Assembly: GCA_028698995.1 (NCBI GenBank)
Contig: JAQVVM010000039.1
Location: 1-45,646 of the forward strand
From: Bacteroidales bacterium
GTDB taxonomy: Bacteria; Bacteroidota; Bacteroidia; Bacteroidales; PXBB01
Length of the DNA stretch: 45,646 nucleotides
Reading direction: 5' to 3'
Shown here: piece after piece, positions 24,331-32,440 of the stretch
Layout of the letters: every line of letters begins with the position of its first letter
How positions within the stretch are numbered: position 1 is the stretch's first letter
The notes under the pieces: model-generated
Seen by the model: the letters and a program-made list of their open reading frames with translations, nothing else
What the model was told of the DNA's origin: nothing
The model's database searches: none
Translations under genes and position numbers: made by a program

Positions 24331-27300
24331 AGCTGTAAGATTCTACTATAGCAATCTCCTCCTCACTCAACCCATACAACTCATACACCAGCCTGTCAAT
24401 TTCTTTATCGGTGGCATCAATTTTAGATTTTAACTCCAGTGCCTTTTGGCTTTCCTGTGTGAAATAGTCTTCCCATTCGGCTTTTTGAGACAGACTTAGC
24501 TTTACTTTCTTTTTTTCTAATTCTTTTATAAGCTCTGCGTATGTTAGCTCATGCCAATTTTGCAGTTTGTTGGATAAATCATGTAATTCAAATTCACGCT
24601 GTATGCTTCTTTGAAATTTTTGAGATAATTTATGTAGCTCTTTGTTTAGGGAAAGCATAATATCTGCTTTTTCAATAAATGTGTTACTATTATAAATAGT
24701 TTTTGCTAATGGGATAGGAAATAGTTCAAGTATTCTCCTCTTTACTCCAATATAACCACCTCTTAATACATTACCAGTATTTGAAAGATAAAACCAAAAT
24801 AATTTACTGTTTAAAATTGGCAAAATTGATTTTAACTCAAACCCAGAGCTATCATTCAGCAATAATGTATGACATTTACTATTATGAAAAAAATTATTCA
24901 AATCAATTGTCATACTTCCTCCAAAACATACCTCAGGGGTTATTATTTTGGGTTGTTCAAGAACTGAAATAGCTTGATTCCTGCTGTATTGATACCAAAA
25001 GTCATTATTAAATATTCCATTCTCCCTTTCTCTTAATTCTTGTTCATATTTTTTAAGATATTCAAATGCTTTTGGAAATTTTTCTTGCATTTCAGATGGT
25101 GTAATTAGTTCAGCTTTATTTAAATTTAACTTATATGGAAATATTAACCATTCTTTGTTTACTAAATACTTGTACTTATTTACATCTTCTCCTCTTAAAT
25201 GTGGCTTAAGAATAGCACATTCTATAAGGTTTGTTTTTCCATATTCATCTTTTATTTCTAAATAATTTCCGTTTAAATTTCCTGATATACAAAAAACAGC
25301 ATCTCTACCTGTAATTATACCTTGAACAAATCTATCAAACACATCTTTTAATAGAAATGGCTGCATTGATATTTTTTCTAAAACCAAACTTATTTGATTG
25401 TTATTTAAAATCCATTGCCCCTCATTCAATCTACTATAAGGTATTGGGTTAAACGGAATATTATTAAATAATTGCAATGGTAAAATTTGCTTAAAATTAA
25501 TTGCAGATTTTTCTTTTTTTGAGAGAGATATAATACAAGTATAGGTTGAAGCATCTTGAAAGACGAGTTCTGAACCAAAATTTATCAATGAATTTACAGC
25601 ATTCTTTTTTAAAAGGTAGCTTCTTATACCGACTCCAAAATCTGAAATTAAAAATTTGTGTGGCAATATAAATGATACTTCTCCATTTAAATTTATTAAA
25701 TCAAATGCCTTCTCAATAAAAAGCACATATATATCAAAATTTCCTGTTGCAGATTTAAATTTGAGTTCATAATGTTTAGTTATTTCAGGGTAGGCATCCT
25801 TTAATCCTTGTATTCTTAAATAAGGCGGGTTACCAATCACCACATCAAAGCCGCCTTTGTATTCGGGGCGCAGGGCATGTTCGAGGGTGCAGCAAAAGGA
25901 TGCTAGCCGACGGGTTAACTCGTAGGTTGCATTATCTTCGGTTGGATTATCTTCATTTGCATTATATTCTGTTGTTGGATGACTTACTGCCCCCTGCAAA
26001 CCATGCTTTATACGGTTATTCCTTATATACAGTCGCGTTGCCTCCAACTGCTTCTCTGAGTCTATTTCCTTGAAAAAGTAACTTTTAGCCCAGAATCTCT
26101 CAATGGTACCATCAGCATAAGGCCTCTTGCAGTTTTCATCATGTTGCTGAGTTTCTACAGACGGGTTAACCCGTCTGTTATACAAATAGGCTGATTTGCC
26201 TTTCCACAGACGCATATTGTTTTGCAGCTCCTCTTGTTCGCACGCTATTATAGCATGCACATGGTCGCAGCAAATATTACATTCAATAATGTTGAGATTT
26301 TTCTCATGGGCTACTTCTGACAGACATTCAGCCAAAATTTCTTCTTCCTTTAACGTCAGAAATGGATGTGTGAAACCTACCAAACCCGTAAAATGGGTTT
26401 TTTCAATATGATTATGGGCATACCTTGAATTGAAAAGACAAAATACAACATGCCATATTTTCTTATCTTTTTTCGTAAAAACCAGCGGAAACTCTTTGTG
26501 CCAGTTAAAAGCTTTTTCTCCTGCAACTGCAGAATCATCAATCAGAGAGTTACCACATTTAATATTATTATTTAAATCATTTAATTTTCTGTTCGGTTGT
26601 GCGGTACGTAACCAGAGAGAGAGCTTGGCTATTTCTACACTTTCTTCATTCAAGTCAACACCATACAAGTTGTTTTCTAAAATACTTTTTTCAATATCAC
26701 TCAAAATAAAGGCATCGCCAAACAGTTTGGCTTGCAATTCATCAATGTATTTGTGTTCGTTAATCAAAAAATCCAAAGCCTGATTTAAAAAAGCTCCCGA
26801 GCCACAGGCTGGATCGCAAATGGTAAGCTGCAAAAGCCAGTTTTTGTAAGCAGTTAGCTTATCGGCAAGCTCCTGTATGGTTTTCTTTTGCCTTTTTTTA
26901 TCTGTATTATAGTCTTCATCATTAATTTGCAGTTCTGCTTTTTTCTCTGCACACAACTTTCCTACTGTATTTTCTACAATGTATTTTGTAATGTATTTGG
27001 GCGTGTAAAAAACACCATCCTTTTTTCTTTTGGTTTTGGATTTGTCAACTTCCTGCCCTTCAAGCTGTGCTTTAATCTCGTCTAATTCGTTCAGGGAGTT
27101 TTCAAAAATATGTCCGAGTATGTTTACATCAACCTCACTCACGAAGTCGTACTCCGACAACTTAAATGTGTGGTTGTACAGCAATTGGTCGTTTATGGTA
27201 ACGGCATCTAATATATTATCATGCATAAACAATCCACCATTGTAAGCAAATACATTGTAGCGTTTTCCCTTAAAGCCGGTGTTCAAGTATTCAAAATACT

Positions 27301-28129
27301 TTTTAAATCTGTCATACAAGGAAATTTCAACATCTCTGTCCTTTAAATCTTTCCAGTCGTTTAATATCAACCTGACAGAGTTGGGTGGTAATAACTGCCT
27401 ATCTTCAGCAAAAAATAAAAATAAAAACCTATCTAATAGTTTTTGAGACTTTCTAAAAAGGGTTAGTGGTTCAAACTGGGGATTCTGTGCAACTAAATTC
27501 TGATACAATTCTCTTTTAAATAAAGAATAATCTTTGTACAGTTTCTTGGTAATAGTATCTTCCTGACTAAGTGATTCATCCTTAATTTTTTTAGGGATGT
27601 TTTGTTCAATACTATTAAAAGACAAGCACAACCAAAGCAAATTAAAATCTTCCCTGTTTAGTGTAAACAGGTTAAATTCAAGAAAATCAATAGCATTATC
27701 TATATAGAAACGCAGTTTTTCAAAATTTGAAGTAATGACATAGGTGCAATATTGCTGATTATTTTTATAGCCAAACGCCTGCATTTCAATCTTTGAAAGA
27801 TCGGTAGTGTCAGTACCTTTCAATTCGATGACAGCCACAGCCTTATTATCAATCAAAACAGCCCCATCAACCTTTTTACTATTAGAGGTGTTTTTAAGTT
27901 CAGTAGTAAGATTAAAGTCTGTATCTGGATATAAAGTATAGCCCAAAACATCTACAAACAGTTTTCTCAAAAAACCTTCCTGAAACTGCTCTTCTTTAGC
28001 TTCTCTAATATTAGCTTGAATGGTAGGATTCAAGAAGTATGTCTTAAATAATGCATAAGCCTCCTGAACCTTTTGAGTATCAAGTTCTTTGTTGTATTTT
28101 TTAATTACAGAGTTTTGGAATAGGGACAT
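24329..28129 (-). CDS. Type IIG (Eco57I-like) restriction-modification protein with an embedded HUH transposase domain
   Basis: 1266 residues. The N-terminal PD-(D/E)xK nuclease shows Asp88 (KKVDGAVLI) and Glu102-x-Lys104 (AVIELKGT). A helical region follows. The adenine methyltransferase has motif I DPACGSG (439-445) and motif IV NPPY (767-770). Residues about 880-1240 look like a TaqI-type target recognition domain (FVQGIITGRDAVF; LKPHLRGEDVNKY), and the tail is coiled. One polypeptide should thus recognise, methylate and cut DNA. Unusually, about 205 residues (about 551-758) between motif I and NPPY are a Y1 transposase domain in frame; without it, FNWHKEFPLVF joins GGFDVVIGNPPY as in ordinary relatives. 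The gene stands alone between two arrays of 45-bp REP repeats. Whether the protein is made and active with the insert is unknown. Confidence 0.88.
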   Translation of the reverse strand: MSLFQNSVIKKYNKELDTQKVQEAYALFKTYFLNPTIQANIREAKEEQFQEGFLRKLFVDVLGYTLYPDTDFNLTTELKNTSNSKKVDGAVLIDNKAVAVIELKGTDTTDLSKIEMQAFGYKNNQQYCTYVITSNFEKLRFYIDNAIDFLEFNLFTLNREDFNLLWLCLSFNSIEQNIPKKIKDESLSQEDTITKKLYKDYSLFKRELYQNLVAQNPQFEPLTLFRKSQKLLDRFLFLFFAEDRQLLPPNSVRLILNDWKDLKDRDVEISLYDRFKKYFEYLNTGFKGKRYNVFAYNGGLFMHDNILDAVTINDQLLYNHTFKLSEYDFVSEVDVNILGHIFENSLNELDEIKAQLEGQEVDKSKTKRKKDGVFYTPKYITKYIVENTVGKLCAEKKAELQINDEDYNTDKKRQKKTIQELADKLTAYKNWLLQLTICDPACGSGAFLNQALDFLINEHKYIDELQAKLFGDAFILSDIEKSILENNLYGVDLNEESVEIAKLSLWLRTAQPNRKLNDLNNNIKCGNSLIDDSAVAGEKAFNWHKEFPLVFTKKDKKIWHVVFCLFNSRYAHNHIEKTHFTGLVGFTHPFLTLKEEEILAECLSEVAHEKNLNIIECNICCDHVHAIIACEQEELQNNMRLWKGKSAYLYNRRVNPSVETQQHDENCKRPYADGTIERFWAKSYFFKEIDSEKQLEATRLYIRNNRIKHGLQGAVSHPTTEYNANEDNPTEDNATYELTRRLASFCCTLEHALRPEYKGGFDVVIGNPPYLRIQGLKDAYPEITKHYELKFKSATGNFDIYVLFIEKAFDLINLNGEVSFILPHKFLISDFGVGIRSYLLKKNAVNSLINFGSELVFQDASTYTCIISLSKKEKSAINFKQILPLQLFNNIPFNPIPYSRLNEGQWILNNNQISLVLEKISMQPFLLKDVFDRFVQGIITGRDAVFCISGNLNGNYLEIKDEYGKTNLIECAILKPHLRGEDVNKYKYLVNKEWLIFPYKLNLNKAELITPSEMQEKFPKAFEYLKKYEQELRERENGIFNNDFWYQYSRNQAISVLEQPKIITPEVCFGGSMTIDLNNFFHNSKCHTLLLNDSSGFELKSILPILNSKLFWFYLSNTGNVLRGGYIGVKRRILELFPIPLAKTIYNSNTFIEKADIMLSLNKELHKLSQKFQRSIQREFELHDLSNKLQNWHELTYAELIKELEKKKVKLSLSQKAEWEDYFTQESQKALELKSKIDATDKEIDRLVYELYGLSEEEIAIVESYS
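25856..26479 (-). mobile_element. In-frame RAYT/IS200-like (HUH, Y1) transposase domain inside the restriction-modification gene
   Basis: Boundaries are approximate. The domain starts with KKIWHVVFCLFNSRYAHNHI, the usual beta-strand opening of Y1 transposases. The HUH motif is His623-Val-His625 in CCDHVHAIIAC, and the likely catalytic Tyr701 lies in LYIRNNRIKHGL, the counterpart of YIxxNP in REP-associated transposases. FWAKSYFFKEI between them is also family-like. Thus the key residues are kept and the frame is open throughout. It holds a perfect REP palindrome (26157-26178) and, near its C-terminal junction, a decayed one (ACGGGTTAACTCGT, 25910-25923). The match to the RAYT/IS200 superfamily is by motif reading only. 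Confidence 0.85.
26157..26178. repeat. Perfect 22-bp REP palindrome within coding sequence
   Basis: Arms ACAGACGGGTT and its exact complement meet without a loop. On the minus strand it is read in frame as NRRVNPSV, between the HUH motif and the catalytic Tyr of the embedded transposase domain. It appears to be a REP insertion tolerated as a peptide loop. The core equals that of the 24-bp palindrome at 24307-24330. Confidence 0.8.
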
Positions 28130-28223
28130 TTTGTCGGTTTAATATTCGTTGCTAATTTACAATTTATTATATAATTATTTCCCTAAGAAGAGGAAAGTTT
28201 GGTTTTAAATATTCAATTTTTAT

Positions 28224-28336
28224 CTGACGGGTTCACCCGTCAGTTCCAATAAGCAAAACTTTAATTATCTGACGGGTTCAACCGTCAGCTCCAATAAGAT
28301 AAACTCAAGTTATCTGACGGATTAACCCCTCAGCTC
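28224..28336. repeat. Second array of the 45-bp REP repeat, three units
   Basis: Units start at 28224, 28269 and 28314, again 45 bp apart. They have the same palindrome (CTGACGGGTTCACCCGTCAG in the first) and the same TCCAATAAG spacer as the array at 23891-24095, in the same orientation. The third unit is degenerate and truncated. The array lies upstream of the restriction-modification gene, which is therefore bracketed by direct copies. The rest of 28130-28412 is AT-rich; I see no gene there. Confidence 0.85.
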
Positions 28337-28412
28337 AATTTGTGAATAAAAGGATGTCATGCTCCAATTGTGAAAGCTTCAAAATATTGGTAAGCTTCAA
28401 CCACACTGATAA

Positions 28413-29282
28413 CTAACGGTTTCGTCTAAGCCTACAACGTCTCTCAGTTTGTACAGGTATGGAATCCTGTTGTATTATTTGTTCAGGAGCAGGAGATATG
28501 ACCTCGTTTATTGGTTGTGAAACATATACAATATCTACAAAAGGTTTAACATACCACCTGAGAATGCGTCTAAGATAACCTGCCGCACTGAATGAAATCT
28601 GACCTGTTTGCCCTTGAGCAAGGATATAAAAACCACCCAAAATATTCCTGTAATCAGGTTGATTTTGTAATGTTAAATTTCTCTCAATACTTGGACGGGC
28701 TTTAAAAATACCAATTTTAATTTCACAGGTATCACAAGCAGAAACAGCCTGATCAGCATAAATAAAAAGAGCCCACCCACTTGTATCAGCAGTGTTATAG
28801 ACAGGCTTTAATGTATTGACATGCACGTTTGTAGGTTTAACCACAGCAATGGCATTGATATTCAGCAATGAGTCTAAAGAATCACTTAAAACTAAGGGCT
28901 CATACAACAGTGTATCAAATGAATTTCTATACAATGGTCGGTATGAAAGAAGTGAATTATAAGCCACCCAGCCATACCTAGTGTTATAATAATTATAACT
29001 TGTATCATTGAGCCAAGGCGTAAACAACTTGGCATCTGTCCATAAAACGGAATCTATCAAGATAGCCAAAGCGTAGCTGCGCCCAAAGTGCGCTTCTGCT
29101 TCCGGGGGATACACCCTATTATCAATAGTGTCCTTGTATTTGAATTCCTGCTTCAAAATAAATATGGTAGAGTCAGTTGCATGTTTAATAAAATCATGTT
29201 CAGGGGCAAATGTTGTGTTGACATTTTGTGAAAATGCAAAAAAAGGAATTAGAATAAAGAAAAGAAAAAAGGTTTTTTTCAT
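28413..29282 (-). CDS. Secreted protein of unknown function, last gene of the kinase-FHA-protease cluster
   Basis: 289 residues that I do not recognise. Residues 1-18 (MKKTFFLFFILIPFFAFS) are a clear Sec signal peptide with cleavage near FSQ. The mature part is polar, rich in Tyr, Asp and Ser, with a possible disulfide or metal pair in SACDTCEIKIG. Its C-terminus is basic (ERRCRLRRNR). There is no lipobox, no type IX sorting domain and no membrane segment, so a periplasmic location is likeliest. It begins 23 nt after the FHA-trypsin gene and appears co-transcribed. It could be the substrate, inhibitor or sensor partner of the periplasmic protease domain; this is inference from position only. 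Confidence 0.7.
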   Translation of the reverse strand: MKKTFFLFFILIPFFAFSQNVNTTFAPEHDFIKHATDSTIFILKQEFKYKDTIDNRVYPPEAEAHFGRSYALAILIDSVLWTDAKLFTPWLNDTSYNYYNTRYGWVAYNSLLSYRPLYRNSFDTLLYEPLVLSDSLDSLLNINAIAVVKPTNVHVNTLKPVYNTADTSGWALFIYADQAVSACDTCEIKIGIFKARPSIERNLTLQNQPDYRNILGGFYILAQGQTGQISFSAAGYLRRILRWYVKPFVDIVYVSQPINEVISPAPEQIIQQDSIPVQTERRCRLRRNR

Positions 29283-29305
29283 TTTTATAATTTTTAATAT
29301 AATTA

Positions 29306-30781
29306 TTATCTTATAACACTTATCGGTACAATAAATCCAATACCATCACCTGTACCTGCAGAGATAATACCTACTACAAAATGACGGCCATCTTTCTGTA
29401 CAAAAACAGGTCCGCCAGAATTACCATGTTCAAAATTACGTGCACTGATAAGAATTACACCTTCTTGAAGGCCATCAGCACCCACAACACAACTTCCATA
29501 GATAGGGCTGATATTTGATCCGGAAGTGGCGGCCATGCCAAGGGGATAACCTAAAACATCAAGCTCAGTCCTCATGGTTAAGTTATTACAAAGTTCTGCA
29601 TCAAAATCAAGACCACCTGTATTACTTGTATTTAATCTGGCCCAGTCGCTGGGACCTAAGGTGGCAAAAGTAAGGACAATCCTATTGCCACTGTTATCAG
29701 TGCGAATTTCCTGCTCATCTTCAGAACGGTCAACTGTCATATCATGATTAGTAAAAGTAAATGATGTTCCTGCAGGTGATACTGCTCTAAAATTGGCAGT
29801 TATGCGTGCACCCAGATTTAGGAGCATATTCATAGTGAGTAGCATTTCTTCATCTTCATCAGCAAAATACCATGGCTCAACCACATGCCTGGCAGTAATG
29901 AATCTACCATCCTTTAACAGGAAACCACTTCCAATAGGACTATTTACGTCTTCATTCTGGGTTTCGCCCTCATAGACAATAGAAAACCTCTCGAAAATGA
30001 TCTGATAGACACCCGGATAAAGGCTTGAAAAGGAAGCAGCAGCCTGTGCATCAGGGGTATATGAAGGTCCGCTGTTTTGGCTTCTTTGAGCAAGCCTGCG
30101 GGCAAATGATCCCATAGCTCCTTCAAGCTCTTGAATTTTTTCAACCTGAGCCTGTCTGAGAGAATCATTCTTAAGGTTTTGCTCTAAAAGTAATGCAATT
30201 TCATTATCTTGCTGGTCAATTTTTTCCTTTGCAAAATATAAACCTCCGGCCAATCCCGAAATGGCTAAAAGCATAAATACCGACAAAACTGTAATGGCTG
30301 TTTTATAAGGTCTTAAAGCCTGTTGTCTGAATAATGAAAGTCTCTTGGATAAACCCAAACTTTTTACTGTATTATTCTGAGGTACAATAAAACCGAATTT
30401 TGGACCATCTGCAGAGAGCTGAATTTCATCCCCATTTTGCAAATACCACTGATTGGAAATAGGCCGCCCGTTTACAATGGTCTGATTGGTAGTTTGAATA
30501 TTTTTTATTATCCATTTGTCCCCTTCACTCTGTATGGCACAATGTCTTCTGCTCACAGTAGGCATATCATCACCAAAGCGCACCTGACATTTGGGATCGC
30601 GTCCTAACTCAATATAATCAACAATAATTTCTTGTACATCTCCGGCTTTATGTTTAGTTGAATGGGTGCGGTGTTCCAAAATGAAGTAAGTACGCCCCTT
30701 ACTTCCAAAAACAGATTTAAACCCCGAGCCTAATGATTTGCTGAATTGATTTTTTTGTTGTGCTGTTGGTTGGTTTTTCAT
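29306..30781 (-). CDS. Membrane protein with cytoplasmic FHA domain and periplasmic trypsin-like protease domain
   Basis: 491 residues. Residues about 50-132 form an FHA domain (YIELGRDPKCQV, TVSRRHCAI, NGRPISNQWYLQNGDEI) that should bind phosphothreonine. A single membrane segment spans about 161-183 (TAITVLSVFMLLAISGLAGG), followed by a coiled coil (186-235). The C-terminal part is a trypsin/HtrA-like fold with candidate triad His299 (FITARHVV), Asp379 (PSDWARL) and Ser455 (GNSGGPVF). With the FHA domain inside, the protease lies in the periplasm, so a cytoplasmic phosphorylation signal could control proteolysis across the membrane. There is no PDZ domain, unlike DegP. It lies 11 nt after the MotA-like gene. 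Confidence 0.88.
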   Translation of the reverse strand: MKNQPTAQQKNQFSKSLGSGFKSVFGSKGRTYFILEHRTHSTKHKAGDVQEIIVDYIELGRDPKCQVRFGDDMPTVSRRHCAIQSEGDKWIIKNIQTTNQTIVNGRPISNQWYLQNGDEIQLSADGPKFGFIVPQNNTVKSLGLSKRLSLFRQQALRPYKTAITVLSVFMLLAISGLAGGLYFAKEKIDQQDNEIALLLEQNLKNDSLRQAQVEKIQELEGAMGSFARRLAQRSQNSGPSYTPDAQAAASFSSLYPGVYQIIFERFSIVYEGETQNEDVNSPIGSGFLLKDGRFITARHVVEPWYFADEDEEMLLTMNMLLNLGARITANFRAVSPAGTSFTFTNHDMTVDRSEDEQEIRTDNSGNRIVLTFATLGPSDWARLNTSNTGGLDFDAELCNNLTMRTELDVLGYPLGMAATSGSNISPIYGSCVVGADGLQEGVILISARNFEHGNSGGPVFVQKDGRHFVVGIISAGTGDGIGFIVPISVIR

Positions 30782-30792
30782 GCTTATTCATT

Positions 30793-31557
30793 TTAAGAGT
30801 GGTATATTCTGTTAATTAAATTTTCAAGGACATATTGCTCAACTCTGGAATGGAATTTTTCCATTCGTTCCTGTAAATTATGAAACATATACATCAGAAT
30901 CAAGCTCAACATAAGTGCCAACAAGGTAGTGTCGAAAGCAACATTGAGTGCCGTAGTTACATAAATTAGATCCTCACTTGACATATCACTTTTAACGGCA
31001 CCTAAAGAACTGGCAATACCAATAACTGTTCCTATAAACCCTACTGATGGAATAGCCCATGCAACATACCTAATCAATGACTGATCACTTTCATCGTTGT
31101 CTTTATTGATTTTAACTTGTGCACTCAGAACTTCAAGAGATTCTGAAGTTGACTTATTGGAACGAAACTTCGTGCAAACCATAATGATGATATGCGATAG
31201 AATTGACTTATCGTTTTGCTCTTTGTTCATTATCTCCAGCTTAAGGGAGGCCACATCAGCAGGAGACAAAATCCAGTTTTCTTTTTCTGGCAGTAAGCGC
31301 ATTGACAATGCTTTTTCCTCGTTTGAAAACCTTCTGTTAATACCAATAATTTCAAAAATACCATAAAAGAACAGAAAAAAAGTAAAACTTTGAATCAAGC
31401 CAAAAGGCATATCTCCACCCATCAGGGTTAAAATCCTCAAAATTGCTTTACTTTCTTCAGGATTAGCTCCAAATCTACTATGCAGGAACACAAGGATTAT
31501 TGTTAATATAACTGTTAATCCTAAACTAATTAAAACTGAAATAAATCTGTTGTTCAT
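30793..31557 (-). CDS. MotA/TolQ/ExbB-family proton channel subunit
   Basis: 254 residues with four predicted membrane segments (about 7-26, 51-73, 164-187 and 204-226). The last two carry the family signature: YVAWAIPSVGFIGTVIGIAS and TALNVAFDTTLLALMLSLIL. A cytoplasmic loop of about 90 residues lies between segments 2 and 3, and a helical tail (HNLQERMEKFHSRVEQYVLE) follows. It should form the five-subunit ring of an ion-driven motor with the MotB/ExbD-like protein encoded 11 nt upstream. Its neighbours are kinase, phosphatase and FHA genes, not tonB, pal or flagellar genes, so TonB energising and flagellar rotation are unlikely roles. Confidence 0.85.
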   Translation of the reverse strand: MNNRFISVLISLGLTVILTIILVFLHSRFGANPEESKAILRILTLMGGDMPFGLIQSFTFFLFFYGIFEIIGINRRFSNEEKALSMRLLPEKENWILSPADVASLKLEIMNKEQNDKSILSHIIIMVCTKFRSNKSTSESLEVLSAQVKINKDNDESDQSLIRYVAWAIPSVGFIGTVIGIASSLGAVKSDMSSEDLIYVTTALNVAFDTTLLALMLSLILMYMFHNLQERMEKFHSRVEQYVLENLINRIYHS

Positions 31558-31568
31558 AATGTTGATTA

Positions 31569-32420
31569 TTAATTAAATGTAAAACTAGTATTTGTTAAAT
31601 TCACTGTGCCAATTCTCACTAAATCATCGGCATTTCTGATGGTTGTTACAGGAAGTTCAACCTTATGTTCCTGAGCTGTGAAAGGGAAAATTGAAACATA
31701 GCCGGAAACACTCACACTTTGCTCACCTGTTGTATAAAGTTTATAATAAATTTCGTAATTGCCCGGAACCACTTCTTTCTGATAGAAGAGTTCAAAAATA
31801 TCTTCACCGGAGGGATTGCTCGTCACATCACTATGCAAAACGCCCCATTCAGTTCTTAAATTGTTGTACCAAACCTTCTCACCATTAGCTGAGTTGACAA
31901 TATGTAGGTCAACATCAATATTATCAGGCCAAGTAATAACGATGGCAAATTTGGCGTCAACCCCAAATAAAACACGACCGGGTCCGGTGTTATTTGTTGG
32001 AGGAGTTGGGTCTCTTTGTTCAATTTCTTCTAATTGTTCTATTCTTTCTAATGCTTCTCTTAATCTCTGCTGTGTTTCCTCAAGTTGTTGCTGTAATTGT
32101 TGCTGAGATTCCCTGCAATTTCTAAGATCTTCTTCCAATTGAGCAACTTGTCTTTGCAGCTCATTTACCGTTTGTGTCAAAGTACTAACCTGTCTCTGAA
32201 TCTGTTCAAATACCTCTGTAGGTATTGAATTACGGGCTAAACTTATCAGGCTGTCAAGCTCCTCAACCTGCACCTCAAGGCTATCAAGTGTTTCTATAGC
32301 GGTGGCTTGCTGATTCGTCATTTTAGGTATGACTACAAACAAAATAATGACCGCTGCCAGAGCTCCTGATAACAGATCCAGAAACGATATACTGAATACA
32401 TTTATTTCCCTTTTTGCCAT
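31569..32420 (-). CDS. MotB/ExbD-like stator partner with coiled coil and DUF2135/YfaP-like periplasmic domain
   Basis: 283 residues. The N-terminus has one membrane segment (about 10-31) with an acidic residue at the start of it, Asp15 in SISFLDLLSGALAAVIILF, the place of the proton-carrying Asp in ExbD and MotB. A long coiled coil fills about 35-145 (QRQVAQLEEDLRNC, QQQLQQQLEETQQRLREA). The C-terminal domain (about 155-283) has FAIVITWPDNIDVDLHIVN and VVPGNYEIYYKLY, which resembles DUF2135/YfaP beta-sandwich domains. There is no OmpA-type peptidoglycan-binding domain, so it is not a standard MotB or ZorB. It probably plugs the MotA-like ring and displays a binding domain in the periplasm. 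Confidence 0.78.
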   Translation of the reverse strand: MAKREINVFSISFLDLLSGALAAVIILFVVIPKMTNQQATAIETLDSLEVQVEELDSLISLARNSIPTEVFEQIQRQVSTLTQTVNELQRQVAQLEEDLRNCRESQQQLQQQLEETQQRLREALERIEQLEEIEQRDPTPPTNNTGPGRVLFGVDAKFAIVITWPDNIDVDLHIVNSANGEKVWYNNLRTEWGVLHSDVTSNPSGEDIFELFYQKEVVPGNYEIYYKLYTTGEQSVSVSGYVSIFPFTAQEHKVELPVTTIRNADDLVRIGTVNLTNTSFTFN

Positions 32421-32440
32421 AAAAATCTAATAATTAATAT

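Noticed and set aside
25856-26479. Intein in the methyltransferase gene
   Set aside because: No splicing Cys/Ser at the start and no His-Asn followed by Cys/Ser/Thr at the end. The insert instead carries HUH and Tyr motifs of Y1 transposases.
26196-27245. Several plus-strand open frames of 65-117 residues opposite the restriction-modification gene
   Set aside because: They are antisense shadows of a well-supported coding sequence, with biased composition and no recognisable motif.
30793-32420. Zorya defence system (ZorA/ZorB stator pair)
   Set aside because: The MotB-like protein lacks an OmpA domain, and neither a ZorC-like nor a ZorD helicase-like gene is present. The kinase, phosphatase and FHA genes fit another type of system.
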